Positions 1-13,265 of a stretch of DNA of 64,000 bases are shown in pieces. Position 1 is the stretch's first letter. The number at the start of each line of letters is the position of its first letter. Location of the stretch: assembly GCA_002840055.1 (NCBI GenBank), contig PGZJ01000001.1, forward strand, positions 1-64,000, given 5' to 3'. Position numbers and translations under genes: made by a program. This DNA comes from Gammaproteobacteria bacterium HGW-Gammaproteobacteria-11. Lineage in GTDB: Bacteria > Pseudomonadota > Gammaproteobacteria > Pseudomonadales > Pseudomonadaceae. The notes below the pieces were generated by a model that did no database searches, had not been told where the DNA came from, and worked only from the letters and a program-made list of their open reading frames with translations.

Positions 1-5
1 CCCAA

Positions 6-86
6 CCTGGGATTGGCCGAGTTCCACCTCGGCCGGCGGTGGTGCGGTTGAGATCGCTGGTCGAGATGGAACTCGACCGTCCCAGG
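6..86. repeat. REPIN-like element: two inverted REP hairpins inside an outer stem
   Basis: Outer CCTGGGA(6-12)/TCCCAGG(80-86). Inner hairpins GGCCGAG-ttccac-CTCGGCC (15-34) and GGTCGAG-atggaa-CTCGACC (59-78), which are inverted copies of each other at 17/20 positions. Confidence 0.7.
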
Positions 87-112
87 ATGCAACGCTAGGT
101 CTCGCTTGCGAA

Positions 113-142
113 CTTCTTCGCGGCGAGGCCGCCGCTCCCACA
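113..142. repeat. Single Pseudomonas-type REP (cttcgcggcgaggccgccgctcccac)
   Basis: Same head and hairpin pattern as the REPs flanking the RAYT gene at 3.9 kb. Confidence 0.65.
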
Positions 143-168
143 AAAAGAAGGCGATTGGGGTTGGTTTA

Positions 169-3518
<3,350 letters not shown>

Positions 3519-3602
3519 TCAATCAGCTGAAGGGAAAGGCCGATTGTACCCAATGGTGCGCAACGCGTCAGGCTTTGGTTGTTGTGACGCGAGGGCCTTG
3601 AA

Positions 3603-3680
3603 CCCCTTCGCGGTGAGGCCACCGCTCCCACCAAACCAGCTGCCCCCATCAGGTAGGAGCGATGATCTCATCGCGAAAGG
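3603..3680. repeat. REPIN 1 (two inverted REPs) upstream of RAYT
   Basis: ccccttcgcggtgaggccaccgctcccacc ... aggtaggagcgatgatctcatcgcgaaagg. Confidence 0.75.
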
Positions 3681-3727
3681 CCAAATCCTGCCAAATTGCG
3701 TAAATCAAGAACCTTGCATACATACAA

Positions 3728-3804
3728 CCCCTTCGCGGCGGGCCGCCGCTCCCACCAAACCAGTGCCGAACACCGGGTAGGAGCGGTGGCCCCACCGCGA
3801 ATGG
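3728..3804. repeat. REPIN 2 upstream of RAYT
   Basis: ccccttcgcggcgggccgccgctcccacc ... gggtaggagcggtggccccaccgcgaatgg. Confidence 0.75.
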
Positions 3805-3895
3805 CACTCAAACCTGTGTACTAGGCCACAAATTCATTCATCACCACTTCAGCCCTGCCAATCAACCCGATAGGCTTCCAGTAAATGCATCAAGG

Positions 3896-4351
3896 ATGAT
3901 GGTCATGCCCTCTTCACCTAAGGCTGCCAGCCATCGGTTGCGACTTGGCCGCATCTCGGAACCGGGCAGATTCTATCTGCTGACTACCGTGACCCTCCAT
4001 CGCAAACCCGTGTTTTCGGATATGCATGCAGCCCGAACACTGATGCGCATTCTGGCTTACCAACACCAAAGCAATAGGGTCAACAGTTACGCTTTTGTGG
4101 TCATGCCGGATCATCTGCACTGGCTGGTGCAGTTGCGGGAAGACCGGCTTGACAGGCTGATGCAACGGGTCAAGTCCCTGTCTTCACGGCAGATCAGCCA
4201 ACTGACGTGGCAACCGGGGTTTCATGATCATGCGTTACGACAGGAGGATGATCTGCGGAAAATGGCGCGCTATATCATCGCCAACCCGTTGCGGGCGGGG
4301 CTGGTTGAATCGGTTGGAGATTATCCGCATTGGGATGCGGTTTGGTTGTAG
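3896..4351 (+). CDS. REP-associated tyrosine transposase (RAYT, Y1 family)
   Basis: VVMPDHLHWLVQL (HUH-type histidine motif), YIIANPLRAGLV; flanked on both sides by REP elements. Confidence 0.9.
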   Translation: MMVMPSSPKAASHRLRLGRISEPGRFYLLTTVTLHRKPVFSDMHAARTLMRILAYQHQSNRVNSYAFVVMPDHLHWLVQLREDRLDRLMQRVKSLSSRQISQLTWQPGFHDHALRQEDDLRKMARYIIANPLRAGLVESVGDYPHWDAVWL

Positions 4352-4361
4352 GGGGGGTTAA

Positions 4362-4391
4362 CCCCTTCGCGGTGAGGCCACCGCTCCCACC
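4362..4391. repeat. Single REP immediately downstream of RAYT
   Basis: ccccttcgcggtgaggccaccgctcccacc. Confidence 0.7.
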
Positions 4392-4468
4392 AGGCGAGTC
4401 TCTTACCAAATCAGTGAACCCAACTGGGGCAGGTCACATAATGCAGGGGTGGGCTAATGGGGTTTTAA

Positions 4469-4545
4469 CCCCTTCGCGGTGGGGCCACCGCTCCCACCAA
4501 ACCGGCCGCTCGATCAGGTGGGAGCGGTGGCCTCACCGCGAAGGG
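4469..4545. repeat. REPIN 3 downstream of RAYT
   Basis: ccccttcgcggtggggccaccgctcccacc ... aggtgggagcggtggcctcaccgcgaaggg. Confidence 0.75.
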
Positions 4546-4558
4546 TTTGGGTAGTGGC

Positions 4559-5422
4559 TTATCGCCGGAAACCGTAATGCTTGCGTTCAAACTCGGCGAT
4601 ACGCAGACGGTAATGCTCAATGGTCTGGGCGGTCAGTACGCTGCGTTGTTCGTCCTTGAGGTCGCCGCCCAGTTCGTGGCCGAGCTTGCGTGCGGCGGCA
4701 ATCATCAGGTCCAGCGCCTGTTTCGGGTGGCGCGGGCCGGGCAGGCCCATGAAGAAGCTGACGGCTCGCACATGGCTCTGGTCCATCTCGTCCAGATCAA
4801 ACACACCCGGCTTCAGCGCATTGGCCATGGAGAACAGCACGTCGCCATTGCCGCTCATGCTTTCGTGGCGATGGAAGATATTCATGTCACCGTGGCGCAG
4901 GCCGCTTTCCAGCACGCTCTGTAGCAGCGCCGAGCCAGGGAAACCCTGTTCGTCACGGGCCACCACATTGATCACCAGTACTTCTTCAACCGGCGCCTGG
5001 GGGGCCGACCTGGGCTGTTCGGGTTCGCGCGCAGCGTCGACCGGCTTGTTCACTTTGCTGGTCGCTTCTGCCGCTTTGGCATCACTCAGCGGATCCAGCA
5101 GAACCGGTACCGGTTCTTCCAGATCCAGACCGACTTGCTCGGGGGCACGGGGGCCGTCGGCGGACAGCTTTTCTTCTGTCAGTTCAATGACCCGATCAAG
5201 GTCATCACCAAAGGTAGGTTCAGCACGCTCGTGCTGGCCCACTTTTCTCGGTGGGCCAAGCAACTCGTGGCCGTCATCGACATCCGGCAGGTCTTTGAGG
5301 CTGTGGTCCAGCTTGATACGAATTTTCGAGCGACCACCCATGCGTCGCCATCCATCGAACAGAATGCCGGCAATGACCAGAATGCCAATGATAATGAGCC
5401 ACTCTCGCAAACCGAAGTCCAT
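4559..5422 (-). CDS. zipA: Cell division protein ZipA
   Basis: N-terminal TM MDFGLREWLIIIGILVIAGILFDGWRRM; C-terminal ZipA domain; position next to smc and ligA. Confidence 0.92.
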   Translation of the reverse strand: MDFGLREWLIIIGILVIAGILFDGWRRMGGRSKIRIKLDHSLKDLPDVDDGHELLGPPRKVGQHERAEPTFGDDLDRVIELTEEKLSADGPRAPEQVGLDLEEPVPVLLDPLSDAKAAEATSKVNKPVDAAREPEQPRSAPQAPVEEVLVINVVARDEQGFPGSALLQSVLESGLRHGDMNIFHRHESMSGNGDVLFSMANALKPGVFDLDEMDQSHVRAVSFFMGLPGPRHPKQALDLMIAAARKLGHELGGDLKDEQRSVLTAQTIEHYRLRIAEFERKHYGFRR

Positions 5423-5512
5423 GAAATACCTGATCCTGTTGAACTGATTCTGTTGCCGCCCGCAACTGCTGGGGCGCGCCTCTGCGTGACATTAACATGC
5501 CAGCGTGTTGCT

Positions 5513-8500
5513 TTACACTGCTGCCAGTGCGGCAGCCTCTTCCACGTCTACTGTGACCAATCTGGAGCAACCAGGTTCATGCATGGTAACACCCAGCAAC
5601 TGGTCGGCCATTTCCATGGCGATCTTGTTGTGCGTAATGTAAATGAATTGCACGCGCTTCGACATCTCTTTAACCATGCGTGCATAACGTCCGACGTTGG
5701 CATCATCCAGCGGCGCATCCACTTCATCGAGCATGCAGAAAGGTGCCGGGTTGAGCTGGAAGATGGAAAACACCAGGGCAATCGCGGTCAGCGCCTTCTC
5801 CCCGCCGGAGAGCAGGTGGATGGTGCTGTTCTTTTTGCCCGGCGGCCGCGCCATGATGGTTACGCCGGTATCCAGTAGGTCGTCGCCGGTCAGTTCCAGG
5901 TACGCGTGCCCGCCTCCAAAGACCTTGGGGAACAGTGCCTGCAGACCATGGTTGATCTTGTCGAAGGTTTCCTTGAAGCGGCTGCGGGTTTCGCGGTCGA
6001 TCTTGCGGATCACCTGCTCAAGGGTATTCAGCGCATCCTCCAGATCGGCGTTCTGCGCATCCAGGTAGCGCTTGCGCTCCGATTGCTGCTGGTACTCGTC
6101 AATGGCCGCCAGGTTGATCGCGCCCAGCCGCTGAATCCGTGCATCCATTTGCGCCATCAACTGTTCCCAGTCGGCCTCGGTAGCACCCTCGGGCAGGGTT
6201 GCTATCACCGCCTTCAGGTCGTAGCCGGACTCCAGCAGTTGCTCCTGCAGCCCCTGACGCCGGGTTTGCAGGTCCCTGGCCAGTAGCCGTTGCTCGTCCA
6301 ACTGACCGCGCAGCAGTTGGGCCTGCTGTTCGGCCTGGCTGCGGCGCCGATCCTGATCGCGCATTTGCTGATCAACCCCTTCCAGCGCTTGTCGGGCTTG
6401 AGTCAGTGCCTGCTCAACCTCGATCCGCTGCTCCAACAGCGTCTCCAGCTCGATACGCTGATCGTCTTCCGGGGCCTGGCTTTCCTGCAGGGTCATGCGT
6501 AACTGTTCGCGGCGCTCGGCCAGCCGCTCGGTTTGCGCTTCAAGTCGCTCCAGCCCCTGAACGGTCGACTCCTGCTGGGCGCGCAGCGATTGCACGCGCA
6601 GGGCCAGTTGATGCACCTTATCCTTGTGCTGGCGCGCATGCTGACGCGCATGATCCAGCGCATCACGCACCTGATCACGCTGGCGCAGCAGGGCTTCACG
6701 CTGACCGGCATCAGCCGCCATATGATCCAGGGCGGCCTGCAGATTCAGACGCGCCTCGGCAATCTGCTCCTGCTCATCGCTACGCTGGCGTTTGATCTCT
6801 TCCAGATCCTCGAGCACGCGTTGGCGTCGGGCATTGATCTGCTCCAGCCGCACCTGGCGGGCCGACCACTGCGCCTTGAGATCGCCCTGCTCCCGGCTCT
6901 GACTTGCCAGACCCTGCTGTACGCTGTCGCGCTGCAGTTCGAGCTGCCGAATGGCTTCGCGCAGTTCATCGACCTTGTGGTTGTCCGACTCCAGCAGACT
7001 GTCCTGCTGCTCGATGCTCGCCTGCAGACTGTCGATTTCCTGCTGTCGTGCCAGTACGCCGGCTTCGCTGGCCTCGGCCTGGCGAAAACGCAGCCAGTTG
7101 CGACCCAGCCAATGGCCTTCGATGGTGATGATGGACTCATGCGCGGCCAGGGAGCCACGCTGTGCCAGCGCCTGCGCCAGGGAATCAGCGGTGCGGATGC
7201 TGCCCAGCCAGGGACTCAGATCGACCGGGCAACGCACCCGCGCCATCAATGAATCGGCCGCAGCTGGCTGGCTAACAGGGCCAGATTCCAGCAGCCGCAA
7301 GTTACCCTGGGCAAAGCCCTGCAGGGTGTCGGCCACCGCATCCAGACTATCCAGGCTGACCGCATGCAGATCGTCCGCCAGCACCGCTTCGACTGCCCGT
7401 TCCCAGCCTGCATCCACCTGCAACTGTTCAGCCAGCGGTGGGCGTTCACGCCAGCCCTGCTCATCCAGCCATTGCTGTACGCCCTGACCCTGATCCAGGG
7501 CAGCTTGCTGCAAGGCTTCCAGAGAAGCCAGGCGGCCACTCTGGCGCTGAATTTCGCCACGCCGGATATCGCGTTCCTGATGCAGGGCGTGCAGGTTTTC
7601 CCGCTTCAGCTGGAGGTTTTCAGCCAGATCGCTGAGTTGCTGCTGATCGCTCTCGCTGCGCAGCTCCATCTCCGCCAGTTGTTCGCTCAGTTCGGCCAGC
7701 TCATCATCCAGGGGGCCGGCGGTCAGGGTGCCCCGTTCATCTTCAAGGCGTTGGATCCGCTCACTGAGGCGTTCAATCGCCTGTTCCAGATGGCGAATAC
7801 GTGACTGCTCGACCTCGGCCTGCTGGCGCGGGGCGGCGGCCTGCTGGTTGAACTGATCCCAGTTGCCTTGCCAGTCCTGCATGGCCTCTTCTGCGGCCAG
7901 CAGGGTGACGGAGGTGTCCTCGTCGGCGGCACTGGCCATTTCCAGTTCCGGCTCGATACCGGCCAGCTCATTGTCCAGATCCGCCAGCAGGGCCTTGTCC
8001 TGGGCCAGATGACTTTGCGCTTCCTGCCAGGCCAGTTCGGTCTGATCGATATCATCATGCAGCTGGCTTTGACGGTCGCGATTGAACTGCAGTTGCTGCT
8101 CGATCCGACTGATATCCGCACCCAGGCTGTAATAACGGGCCTGCACTTGATTGAAGGCTTCGGTCAGGTCAGCATGCTGGTCGCGGTGTTTCTCCATTTC
8201 GCTGTCGGCGTTGCGCTGCTCGGCGATCAGCGCCTCCATGGCAATCTCCAGGTCGCGCACGCGGTGTTCACGCTCGGCGGTCTGGGCATCCAGAGACTGC
8301 CAACGCAGCGCCTGCAGCTGCGCCTTGAGGTGGCGCTCTTCAGCCTTGAATTCCTTGTATTTTTCCGCCGCCTGGGCCTGACGCTGCAAATGCGCCAGTT
8401 GTCGCTCGAGCTCTTCGCGCAGGTCAGTCAGACGTGACAGGTTGTCATGGGTACGCCGAATGCGGTTCTCGGTTTCACGGCGCCGCTCCTTGTATTTCGA

Positions 8501-9010
8501 TATACCGGCGGCCTCTTCGATAAACAGGCGCAGTTCGTCGGGTTTGGCTTCGATCAGCTTGGAGATCATGCCCTGTTCGATGATCGAATAGCTGCGCGGC
8601 CCCAGACCGGTACCGAGGAAAATGTCGGTAATGTCGCGGCGGCGGCATTTGGTGCCGTTCAGGTAATACTGGTTTTGTGCTTCGCGGGTGACCTTGCGGC
8701 GGATGGATATCTCGTTGTAACCGGCGTATTCGCCCTTCAGGGTGCCATCGCTGTTGTCAAACACCAGCTCAATCGAGGCCTGACCGACCGGCTTGCGGGA
8801 GTTGGAGCCGTTGAAGATCACATCGGTCATGGACTCGCCGCGCAGGTTCTTCGCCGAACTCTCGCCCATGACCCAGCGTACGGCATCGATAATGTTCGAC
8901 TTGCCGCAGCCATTGGGGCCGACCACCGCGCCCATGTTGGTCGGAAAATAGACGGTGGTTGGATCCACGAAGGATTTGAACCCCGCCAATTTGATGCATT
9001 TCAATCGCAT
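5513..9010 (-). CDS. smc: Chromosome segregation protein SMC
   Basis: MRLKCIKLAGFKSFVDPTT, VGPNGCGKSNIIDAVRWVMGESSAKNLRG, coiled coils, LLSGGEKALTAIALVFSIF, LDEVDAPLDDANV. Start trimmed from the ORF-track 9094 to the conserved MRLKCIKL. Confidence 0.96.
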   Translation of the reverse strand: MRLKCIKLAGFKSFVDPTTVYFPTNMGAVVGPNGCGKSNIIDAVRWVMGESSAKNLRGESMTDVIFNGSNSRKPVGQASIELVFDNSDGTLKGEYAGYNEISIRRKVTREAQNQYYLNGTKCRRRDITDIFLGTGLGPRSYSIIEQGMISKLIEAKPDELRLFIEEAAGISKYKERRRETENRIRRTHDNLSRLTDLREELERQLAHLQRQAQAAEKYKEFKAEERHLKAQLQALRWQSLDAQTAEREHRVRDLEIAMEALIAEQRNADSEMEKHRDQHADLTEAFNQVQARYYSLGADISRIEQQLQFNRDRQSQLHDDIDQTELAWQEAQSHLAQDKALLADLDNELAGIEPELEMASAADEDTSVTLLAAEEAMQDWQGNWDQFNQQAAAPRQQAEVEQSRIRHLEQAIERLSERIQRLEDERGTLTAGPLDDELAELSEQLAEMELRSESDQQQLSDLAENLQLKRENLHALHQERDIRRGEIQRQSGRLASLEALQQAALDQGQGVQQWLDEQGWRERPPLAEQLQVDAGWERAVEAVLADDLHAVSLDSLDAVADTLQGFAQGNLRLLESGPVSQPAAADSLMARVRCPVDLSPWLGSIRTADSLAQALAQRGSLAAHESIITIEGHWLGRNWLRFRQAEASEAGVLARQQEIDSLQASIEQQDSLLESDNHKVDELREAIRQLELQRDSVQQGLASQSREQGDLKAQWSARQVRLEQINARRQRVLEDLEEIKRQRSDEQEQIAEARLNLQAALDHMAADAGQREALLRQRDQVRDALDHARQHARQHKDKVHQLALRVQSLRAQQESTVQGLERLEAQTERLAERREQLRMTLQESQAPEDDQRIELETLLEQRIEVEQALTQARQALEGVDQQMRDQDRRRSQAEQQAQLLRGQLDEQRLLARDLQTRRQGLQEQLLESGYDLKAVIATLPEGATEADWEQLMAQMDARIQRLGAINLAAIDEYQQQSERKRYLDAQNADLEDALNTLEQVIRKIDRETRSRFKETFDKINHGLQALFPKVFGGGHAYLELTGDDLLDTGVTIMARPPGKKNSTIHLLSGGEKALTAIALVFSIFQLNPAPFCMLDEVDAPLDDANVGRYARMVKEMSKRVQFIYITHNKIAMEMADQLLGVTMHEPGCSRLVTVDVEEAAALAAV

Positions 9011-9164
9011 TGAATCGCCTGTCCTTGCGTAAAGCTGAGCCTTTGATGGAGTGGCGCCGGGGCTCGCAGTGCAGTCATGACATAAAACACGCATTTTTAC
9101 CTGCTATGGCGGCCCATGAGAAGCCCCAAGCGGCAAATAGCGCGCTGAACTGTGGTCATCCCCG

Positions 9165-10526
9165 GTGGGTTGCGGCAGTATTATCCTCCTATTCCCCGCA
9201 ATGGCGCCCGGCATGGCACTCGAACCCGATTTCGACAAGCTGTATGACAGACTGATGGACGAAGAGGATGCCCGGGTCTGCAAGGATATTCCGGACAGTG
9301 CCTGCACCAGCGTGCCACGCAACTTCTTCCGCCAGGTCAGCGCCACCACACTGACCAGCCTGGGCGACAGTCTGACCAACCCGAAAACCACCCTGGCCTG
9401 GCTGATGGGTATGGTCGGGGCGCCCGTGGCGTTGATTGCCTGGCTGGTCCCCATTCGCGAATCCGGTTCGATGCTGCCCCAGCTGTTTATCGCCGCCTAT
9501 ATTCGCCAGTTGGCGCAACGCAAGACCACCTGGGTACTCGGCAGCCTGCTGCAGGCTGTCGCCCTGTTGGCCATGGCCGTGGTGGCTTGGACAACCGAGG
9601 GCGCTCTGGCTGGCGGCCTGATCATTACCTGTCTGGTGCTGTTCAGCCTGGCTCGTGGCCTGTGCTCGGTGGCCAGCAAGGATGTCATCGGCAAAACCAT
9701 CCCCAAGACCCGACGCGGCCGCATGAACGGTCTGGCCGCGAGTCTGTCTGGCCTGCTGGCACTGGCGTTCGGCCTGTACTGCTTCTTCTGGCCGCCGGCG
9801 GATTCTGACACGGCTTTCTTCGCCTGGATTCTGATCGGCTCGGCCGGCTTATGGGTTCTCTCCAGTCTGATCTACTGGCAAATTGATGAGGCTCCGGGGG
9901 CGACCGAGGGCGGCGACAACGCGATTCGCCAGGCTCTGGCCAGGATCAGTCTGCTGCGAGATGACCCGCCCTTCCGGCGTTTTGTCATCACCCGTGCCCT
10001 GCTGATGATGTCGGCGCTGTCCGCGCCTTATTACGTGGTTCTGGCCCAACAACTGAATACCGGGATTGGTATGCTCGGGGCCTTTCTGATTGCCAACGGT
10101 CTGGCCAGCAGTCTCAGCGCACTGGTCTGGGGACGCATGGCCGATCAGTCGAGCAAGCGCGTACTGATTCGCGCCGGCCTGCTGGCCAGCCTGCTGGGCC
10201 CGCTGGTCATTGGTCTGCACTGGTCGGGCAGCCTGCCAGAGTCAATGCAGGCCTGGCTGTTCCCGCTGGCCTTCTTTGTGCTCGGCATTGCCCACAGCGG
10301 TGTACGGGTCGGGCGCAAGACCTATGTGCTGGACATGGCCGGGGGCAACAAACGCACCGACTATGTGGCCGTAGGCAATAGTCTGATTGGTCTGCTATTA
10401 CTGATGACCGGCTTGCTCGGTCTGCTTACTGCACTGATCGGCGCTGCCGGTATGCTGCTGCTGTTGTCCGGCATGGGTCTGGGCGGCACGCTGCTAGCCT
10501 GTCGTCTGGATGAAATAAAATACTGA
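9165..10526 (+). CDS. MFS transporter (start may be internal, MALEPDF)
   Basis: Multiple TM segments and RRGRMNGLAAS-type loop. Confidence 0.7.
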   Translation: MGCGSIILLFPAMAPGMALEPDFDKLYDRLMDEEDARVCKDIPDSACTSVPRNFFRQVSATTLTSLGDSLTNPKTTLAWLMGMVGAPVALIAWLVPIRESGSMLPQLFIAAYIRQLAQRKTTWVLGSLLQAVALLAMAVVAWTTEGALAGGLIITCLVLFSLARGLCSVASKDVIGKTIPKTRRGRMNGLAASLSGLLALAFGLYCFFWPPADSDTAFFAWILIGSAGLWVLSSLIYWQIDEAPGATEGGDNAIRQALARISLLRDDPPFRRFVITRALLMMSALSAPYYVVLAQQLNTGIGMLGAFLIANGLASSLSALVWGRMADQSSKRVLIRAGLLASLLGPLVIGLHWSGSLPESMQAWLFPLAFFVLGIAHSGVRVGRKTYVLDMAGGNKRTDYVAVGNSLIGLLLLMTGLLGLLTALIGAAGMLLLLSGMGLGGTLLACRLDEIKY

Positions 10527-10550
10527 CACCACCGCCAAGGAATCTGCCGC

Positions 10551-12008
10551 ATGAACGCCAGCACAGACAATGCACCTCAGGGCTTGCCCCTCAGCCGCCT
10601 GATTGGCTTGCTGCTGGGGCCGGCCTTCTTGCTCGCCACGCTGCTGTTGCCAGCCCCTGGCAGCATGAGCGATGCCGCCTGGCTGGCGCTGGGGCTGATG
10701 TTGCTGATGGCCACCTGGTGGTCGACTGAAGCCATCCCGATTCCGGCCACCGCCCTGCTACCGATTATTCTGGTGCCGGCCCTGGGTCTTGGCAATGTGG
10801 CCAGTGCCACAGCGCCCTACGCCAATCCGGTGATCTTTCTGTTCATGGGCGGTTTTGTTCTGGGGCTGGCCATGCAGCGCTGGAATCTGCACAGACGTAT
10901 TGCCCTGCTGACCTTGCTGGCCGTGGGCAGCAAGCCAAGAAACCAGATCGCCGGGTTTATGCTGGCCACGGCCTTTCTGAGCATGTGGGTAAGCAATACC
11001 GCGACCACCATTATGATGCTGCCCATTGGCCTGTCGGTGATCAACATGCTGGGCAACCAGAACCCTGAGGGAGCCCAGCGTTTTGCCAGTGCGCTGCTGC
11101 TGGCTATCGCCTATTCCGCCAGTGTGGGCGGTATTGCCACACTGATCGGGACACCGCCTAACGCATTGCTGGCTGGCTACCTGGCCGACAACCACCAGAT
11201 TCAGGTTGGCTTTGGCCAGTGGATGCTGATTGGTATACCGGTTGCCGCCAGCATGCTGGCGGCTATCTGGCTATGGCTGGCGCGCCGGGACTTTGGTCTG
11301 GGCACGACCGCAGTCAGCAGTGAGGGTCTGCGCCAACAATTGCACGCCCTTGGCCCCATGTCGCTGGCGGAAAAGCTGGTCTCACTGGTCTTTGTACTCA
11401 CGGCAATGACCTGGATACTGCAACCACTGCTGTCCGCTCAGTTGCTGCCCTGGCTGAATGACACCGTGATTGCCATAGCCGCTGCACTGGCGCTGTTCCT
11501 GATCCCGGTCAACCTCAAGGAGCGCACCTTTCTGATGGACTGGGAGACGGCACGGGATATGCCCTGGGGCGTGCTGTTGCTGTTTGGTGGCGGACTGGCC
11601 ATGGCCAGTGTTATCACCAGTTCGCAACTGGCCGAATGGATAGCGACCAGCCTCGGCGTGCTGAGCATGCTGCCAGCCTTGCTGATGCTGGCACTGGTGG
11701 TCAGCGTGATCATCTTTCTGACCGAAGTCACCAGTAATACCGCCACGGCGGCGGCCTTCCTGCCTTTGCTGGGCGCCCTGGCTGTGGCCCAGGGTATCTC
11801 GCCGATTGTCTTTGCCGTACCCGCAGCCATTGCCGCCAGCTGCGCTTTCATGATGCCAGTGGCTACGCCACCCAATGCGATTGTCTTCGGCAGCGGCCAT
11901 TTACAGATCAGCGAGATGATCCGCGCCGGCTTTGTACTGAATATGATCGGTATTCTGGTCGTTACCCTGGCGGGTTACAGTCTGGTTGGCTGGGTACTGG
12001 CGGGCTGA
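10551..12008 (+). CDS. SLC13/DASS-family anion:sodium symporter
   Basis: TPPNALLAGYLADNH and VATPPNAIVFGSGHLQISEMIRAGFVLNMIG motifs; TM-rich. Confidence 0.85.
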   Translation: MNASTDNAPQGLPLSRLIGLLLGPAFLLATLLLPAPGSMSDAAWLALGLMLLMATWWSTEAIPIPATALLPIILVPALGLGNVASATAPYANPVIFLFMGGFVLGLAMQRWNLHRRIALLTLLAVGSKPRNQIAGFMLATAFLSMWVSNTATTIMMLPIGLSVINMLGNQNPEGAQRFASALLLAIAYSASVGGIATLIGTPPNALLAGYLADNHQIQVGFGQWMLIGIPVAASMLAAIWLWLARRDFGLGTTAVSSEGLRQQLHALGPMSLAEKLVSLVFVLTAMTWILQPLLSAQLLPWLNDTVIAIAAALALFLIPVNLKERTFLMDWETARDMPWGVLLLFGGGLAMASVITSSQLAEWIATSLGVLSMLPALLMLALVVSVIIFLTEVTSNTATAAAFLPLLGALAVAQGISPIVFAVPAAIAASCAFMMPVATPPNAIVFGSGHLQISEMIRAGFVLNMIGILVVTLAGYSLVGWVLAG

Positions 12009-12065
12009 TTCAGTCTGTCTTCAGGGCAAGCCTGCTGCTGGCTTGCCCTGGATAAACAGCACGCA

Positions 12066-13265
12066 TCAAGGGAGGGGCTGCTCGACTCTCAGCAGAATCC
12101 GCTGTTCGGAACCGACCTGGACATCATCCACTTTGGCTTCATGGCTACCCTGCATGGCATCACCCTCGGGAGACAGACGCGCAATCAACTGCACACGCTG
12201 GCCGGCGCTGAGTCTGGCCTCGGGCAACATGGCATCTGCCGGGCTCAGATCAACTTCAACCGGTAACTCGGACAGGCGGAAACGGCGTGCTGCCAGTGGC
12301 ATGGGCGGACCTTGTGGATCCCTGGCAAAGACAAACAGCACCGCCTCCTCGCCCATCTGTTCAGCGATACCCTCACCCAGCTCCAGCTGGATGCGTATGA
12401 CCGCGGTCGCATCGATTGGCGCCACATCAGTGCCCGCACTCAAGCGCTGTTGCGCACGTTGAATGCCGCCCTGAATGGTTTGCGCGCCGGGGCTGTCCGC
12501 CGGCATGCCCGCCAGCAGGCGCTGCCAGAAATCAATTGCGCCCTGGAAATCACCGCTCTCGAACGCGGCAATACCCAACAGGCCCAATGCGGTCGGTTCC
12601 TGCGGGTCCAGTTCAAGGGCCTTGTCCAGGGCGGCGACCGAGGGTGCATCCAATTCATTACCGGCGGCAAAATAACGGGCCTGAGCAAGTTGCGCCAGCA
12701 CCTCCGGGCGCTCGCCCAAACGCTCAAGACTGTTGCCCAGCGCCAGCACCGCCAGATCAAATTCCTGCGCATTGATGTAGCCACGACCCAGCATGTACCA
12801 GGCTTCGCCGTTTTCCGGCTGCACCTGCACCATGCGCTCCATGCGGCTGATTGACTCTTCCAGGGTAGTGGGTGGCGGCCCCTCCTCGAGTTCACGGGCC
12901 AAGGCCAGACCCGCAGGATTACCCCAGGTGGTGTACAGCGCAGCAACGACCAGTGGCAACACGCCGGCAGCCGCAACCAGCAACCAGGGGGCGCCGCGCC
13001 GACGCGTTCCCTGCTGGCTGTCAGCCTGGGCGGTATCATCCAGCAATAGCCGGCTGGCCTCCTCCAGCGTGGCATCACGCTGGGCCTCTGTAAGGTCGCC
13101 AGCCAGTACCTGGGCATCCAGCTCCTGAACGCGCTCCTGATACAGGGCGACGTTCAGCGCAGAACGATCAACAGCCCGCTGGCGACGCTGTCGCCAGATT
13201 GGCCAAAGTACCGTCAGCATGCCGCAGATCACCAGTAGCGCGGCAAATATCCACAAGTCAATCAT
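12066..13265 (-). CDS. ccmI: Cytochrome c biogenesis protein CcmI (CycH)
   Basis: MIDLWIFAALLVICGMLTVLWP N-terminus, TPR region; last gene of ccm operon. Start trimmed from 13316. Confidence 0.9.
   Translation of the reverse strand: MIDLWIFAALLVICGMLTVLWPIWRQRRQRAVDRSALNVALYQERVQELDAQVLAGDLTEAQRDATLEEASRLLLDDTAQADSQQGTRRRGAPWLLVAAAGVLPLVVAALYTTWGNPAGLALARELEEGPPPTTLEESISRMERMVQVQPENGEAWYMLGRGYINAQEFDLAVLALGNSLERLGERPEVLAQLAQARYFAAGNELDAPSVAALDKALELDPQEPTALGLLGIAAFESGDFQGAIDFWQRLLAGMPADSPGAQTIQGGIQRAQQRLSAGTDVAPIDATAVIRIQLELGEGIAEQMGEEAVLFVFARDPQGPPMPLAARRFRLSELPVEVDLSPADAMLPEARLSAGQRVQLIARLSPEGDAMQGSHEAKVDDVQVGSEQRILLRVEQPLP

Noticed and set aside
3603-4545. CRISPR-like repeats
   Set aside because: Repeats are palindromic REPs in alternating orientation with irregular spacing around a RAYT gene, and no cas genes are visible.
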